64,000 nucleotides of DNA from Pseudomonas sp. BN102 (GTDB lineage Bacteria > Pseudomonadota > Gammaproteobacteria > Pseudomonadales > Pseudomonadaceae): the NCBI RefSeq assembly GCF_029871245.1, contig NZ_SSON01000065.1:161546-225545 (forward strand), in the 5' to 3' direction. Position 1 is the stretch's first letter, and every line of letters starts with the position of its first letter. The notes beneath the pieces were generated by a model. That model saw nothing but the letters and a program-made list of their open reading frames with translations, ran no database searches and was not told the DNA's origin. Shown in pieces: positions 62,444 through 64,000 of this stretch. Position numbers and translations under genes: made by a program.

Positions 62444-63059
62444 TCTCGTCGTCCATATCGGTGTTGTCCCAGATCAGTCTGGGGTCGAAAGTCACCGCCG
62501 CGGTCATGGTGATGATCACGACGCTGGCAAAGGCGGCCGCTCCCAGGTTGGCTTCGATGCTGGCCAGATTGCCGAAGTTCACCAGCGCCACCAGGATGGC
62601 GATGACGAAGATATCCAGCATGGACCAGCGGCCTATCCATTCGATGAAGCGGTACATCAGGATGCGTTGTCGCGGCGACATGGGCAGTCGCCGCTGTACT
62701 GAGTAAAGCAGCAGGGCGATGCCTACAAGCTTGAAAGTCGGCACCAGGATGCTGGCGATGAAGACCACCAGGGCAATGGGCACCATCTCGGCATGGATCA
62801 GCTCGAGCACGCCGCCCATGATGGTAGAGGGCGCGCCATTGCCGAAGAAGTTCACCGTCATGATCGGCAGCACATTGGCGGGTATGTAGAGGATTGCGGC
62901 GGTGATCAGCAGCGCCCAGGTACGGATCAGGCTGTTCGGGCGCCGCGGGTGCAGGCGGGAACCACAACGCGTGCAGGCGCCGTGGTCCTCATCCGATTCG
63001 GGACGGTTCAGTTGGTGGCACTCGTCGCAGACGACAATGCCGGCATCAATGGCGCGCAT
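62436..63059 (-). CDS. PqiA/LetA-domain membrane protein, second half
   Basis: A 207-residue protein with an N-terminal zinc ribbon ('CDECHQLNRPESDEDHGACTRCGSRLHPRRP', two C-x-x-C pairs) and four transmembrane segments of the PqiA domain ('TWALLITAAILYIPANVLPIMTVNFFGNG', 'MVPIALVVFIASILVPTFKLVGIALLLY'). GGAGGGAGAG precedes ATG 63059. In E. coli PqiA and LetA two such domains are fused in one protein; here they are two overlapping genes, with this one the second. Feeds lipid into the MCE tunnel, by inference from LetA. Confidence 0.9.
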   Translation of the reverse strand: MRAIDAGIVVCDECHQLNRPESDEDHGACTRCGSRLHPRRPNSLIRTWALLITAAILYIPANVLPIMTVNFFGNGAPSTIMGGVLELIHAEMVPIALVVFIASILVPTFKLVGIALLLYSVQRRLPMSPRQRILMYRFIEWIGRWSMLDIFVIAILVALVNFGNLASIEANLGAAAFASVVIITMTAAVTFDPRLIWDNTDMDDENA

Positions 63060-63708
63060 GGGACTCTCCCTCCGCATCCAGCGCATCCCAGACCTGGTGC
63101 GGCGACATGGTGACCTCCAGCCAGACCTGGGACAGCAGCAGCCCGATGAAACAGGCGAGCCCGATACCCAGGTGCAGGTCGGCCAGGTCGATCAGCTTGA
63201 CGATGGAAACAAGGATGCCCATGAGGTAGACCTCGAGCATCCCCCACTCCCGCAGGTGGTGGTACAGGCGATAGAGCAGTATGCCCAGGCCCCGGGCACG
63301 GCCGGTGTTGATGCAGAGCAGCACCACCAGTTGGCAGAGCAGCTTGATCAGGGGAATGACCATGCTGCAGAGGAACACCACTATGGCCACGCTTGCCATG
63401 CCGGAGTCATACAGCCCGAGGACACCCGTCCAGACGGTGTCATGGGTCGTCTGCCCCAGCAGGTTGAGCTTCATGATGGGCAGGAAGTTGGCCGGGACGA
63501 ACAACAGCAGTGCGGTGACCACCAGGGCCAGGGCGCGTCGCTCCATCTGCGAGCGGTGCACCACCATCTCGTAACCGCAACGGGGACAGCAGGCCTTCTG
63601 CTCTTCGCCAAGGTCGGGGCGACGCATCAGCAGGTCGCACTCGTGGCAGGCAATCAGATCGTGCAAGGGTAATTCGGATAACGGGCGTTGATCAGCCTGT
63701 TCAGGCAT
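63046..63708 (-). CDS. PqiA/LetA-domain membrane protein, first half
   Basis: A 220-residue protein with an N-terminal zinc ribbon ('ACHECDLLMRRPDLGEEQKACCPRCGYEMVVHR') and four transmembrane segments ('LALVVTALLLFVPANFLPIMKLNLLGQ', 'SVAIVVFLCSMVIPLIKLLCQLVVLL', 'MLEVYLMGILVSIVKLIDL'). It is the first gene of the PqiA-PqiA-PqiB operon; the next start overlaps its end by 14 bases. Paired histidine-free zinc ribbon suggests structural zinc. The start is ATG 63708. Confidence 0.9.
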   Translation of the reverse strand: MPEQADQRPLSELPLHDLIACHECDLLMRRPDLGEEQKACCPRCGYEMVVHRSQMERRALALVVTALLLFVPANFLPIMKLNLLGQTTHDTVWTGVLGLYDSGMASVAIVVFLCSMVIPLIKLLCQLVVLLCINTGRARGLGILLYRLYHHLREWGMLEVYLMGILVSIVKLIDLADLHLGIGLACFIGLLLSQVWLEVTMSPHQVWDALDAEGESHARH

Positions 63709-63832
63709 GGCGGCATGGCTCTCAGGGTAACGCGGGTATTTTAGACGAGCGGGCCTGCGCGGTCGCGACCCAAGCGTTTCGAGGCGCTACCGGCCTCAGG
63801 CTCCTGCCCACAACTTTCCTGCGCGCAAAGAC

Positions 63833-63866
63833 AAACCCCCGACACGCCTGGGCGTATCGGGGGTTT
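63833..63866 (-). terminator. Terminator of the rRNA operon entering from the right
   Basis: AAACCCCCGACACGCC-tgg-GGCGTATCGGGGGTTT, a long stem just after the 5S gene on the minus strand, followed on that strand by GTCTTTG. The region 63709-63832 contains no gene. Confidence 0.85.
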
Positions 63867-63875
63867 GGGATAGGA

Positions 63876-63993
63876 GCTTGACGATGACCTACTCTCACAT
63901 GGAGAAGCTCCACACTACCATCGGCGATGCGTCGTTTCACTACTGAGTTCGGGATGGGATCAGGTGGTTCCAACGCTCTATGATCGTCAAGCA
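63876..63993 (-). rRNA. rrf: 5S ribosomal RNA
   Basis: On the minus strand the sequence starts TGCTTGACGATCATAGAGCG and ends CATCGTCAAGC, with 'GGAACCACCTGATCCCATCCCGAACTCAG' and 'GATGGTAGTGTGGAGCTTCTCCATGTGAGAGTAGG', the standard Pseudomonas 5S sequence. Terminal helices pair (TGCTTGACGA/TCGTCAAGC). The rest of the rRNA operon lies beyond the right edge. Confidence 0.96.
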
Positions 63994-64000
63994 ATTCGGT

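Overview
This 64 kb window is chromosomal DNA from a high-GC gammaproteobacterium, almost certainly a Pseudomonas of the P. aeruginosa / P. resinovorans type. The gene order (mqo, hpt-upp-uraA, hemH, phr, pagL, murI-moeB-prmC-prfA-hemA, lolB-ispE-tRNA-Gln-prs-rplY-pth-ychF-tRNA-Met-higBA, can, rimI, mksFEB, a PqiA/PqiB-type MCE locus, then an rRNA operon) matches from memory the PA4640-PA4691 stretch of P. aeruginosa PAO1; no database was consulted. Most of the window is dense core genome with short intergenic gaps, rho-independent terminators and dispersed intergenic repeats.

Layout. 1-12 kb: the 3' end of rsmC, a lysine-type amino acid permease, a GDT1/UPF0016 cation exporter under a yybP-ykoY (Mn2+) riboswitch, a SnoaL-like protein, an SDR epimerase, a LoiP-like M48 lipoprotein, a dCache chemoreceptor, a three-gene operon ending in a SRAP protein that lacks its catalytic residues, an acyltransferase and a YajG-like lipoprotein. 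12-23 kb: mqo, two small uncharacterised genes, a SulP transporter, a WbuC cupin, purine and uracil salvage (hpt, upp, uraA), an MFS transporter and yfcH-hemH. 23.6-28 kb: a probable light-response cluster (FAD oxidoreductase, YbgA-like protein, LitR-type MerR regulator, photolyase) with paired TGTACA boxes at a constant 18 bp spacing, then pagL. 28.7-41 kb: cell wall, cofactor, translation-termination and tetrapyrrole genes, then lipoprotein, isoprenoid, PRPP and ribosome genes with three tRNAs.

41-43.4 kb is a small accessory islet next to tRNA-Met: a lower-GC membrane protein, the HigB/HigA toxin-antitoxin pair with its TTAACGTTAA operator, a decayed amino acid permease, and a CsrA-superfamily protein of the RsmN/RsmF architecture that has lost the key RNA-binding arginine. 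43.4-49 kb: a can-DMT transporter-isocitrate/isopropylmalate dehydrogenase-like operon and leuA-psi subunit-rimI.

49-54.2 kb holds the least understood system: a compact four-gene operon of secreted, beta-rich proteins of very different size (347, 343, 202 and 774 aa) that share only a signal peptide followed at once by an acidic L-S-x-V/L-x-G-Q-G motif. It is followed by mksFEB (a condensin-like complex without the MksG nuclease), a transenvelope lipid-transport locus (two split PqiA/LetA-like proteins plus a six-MCE PqiB/LetB-like protein), and the 5S rRNA gene with the terminator of an rRNA operon reading in from the right edge.

No CRISPR array, insertion sequence or complete prophage was seen. 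Antisense ORFs, some very long, are shadows of high-GC coding sequence and are omitted.
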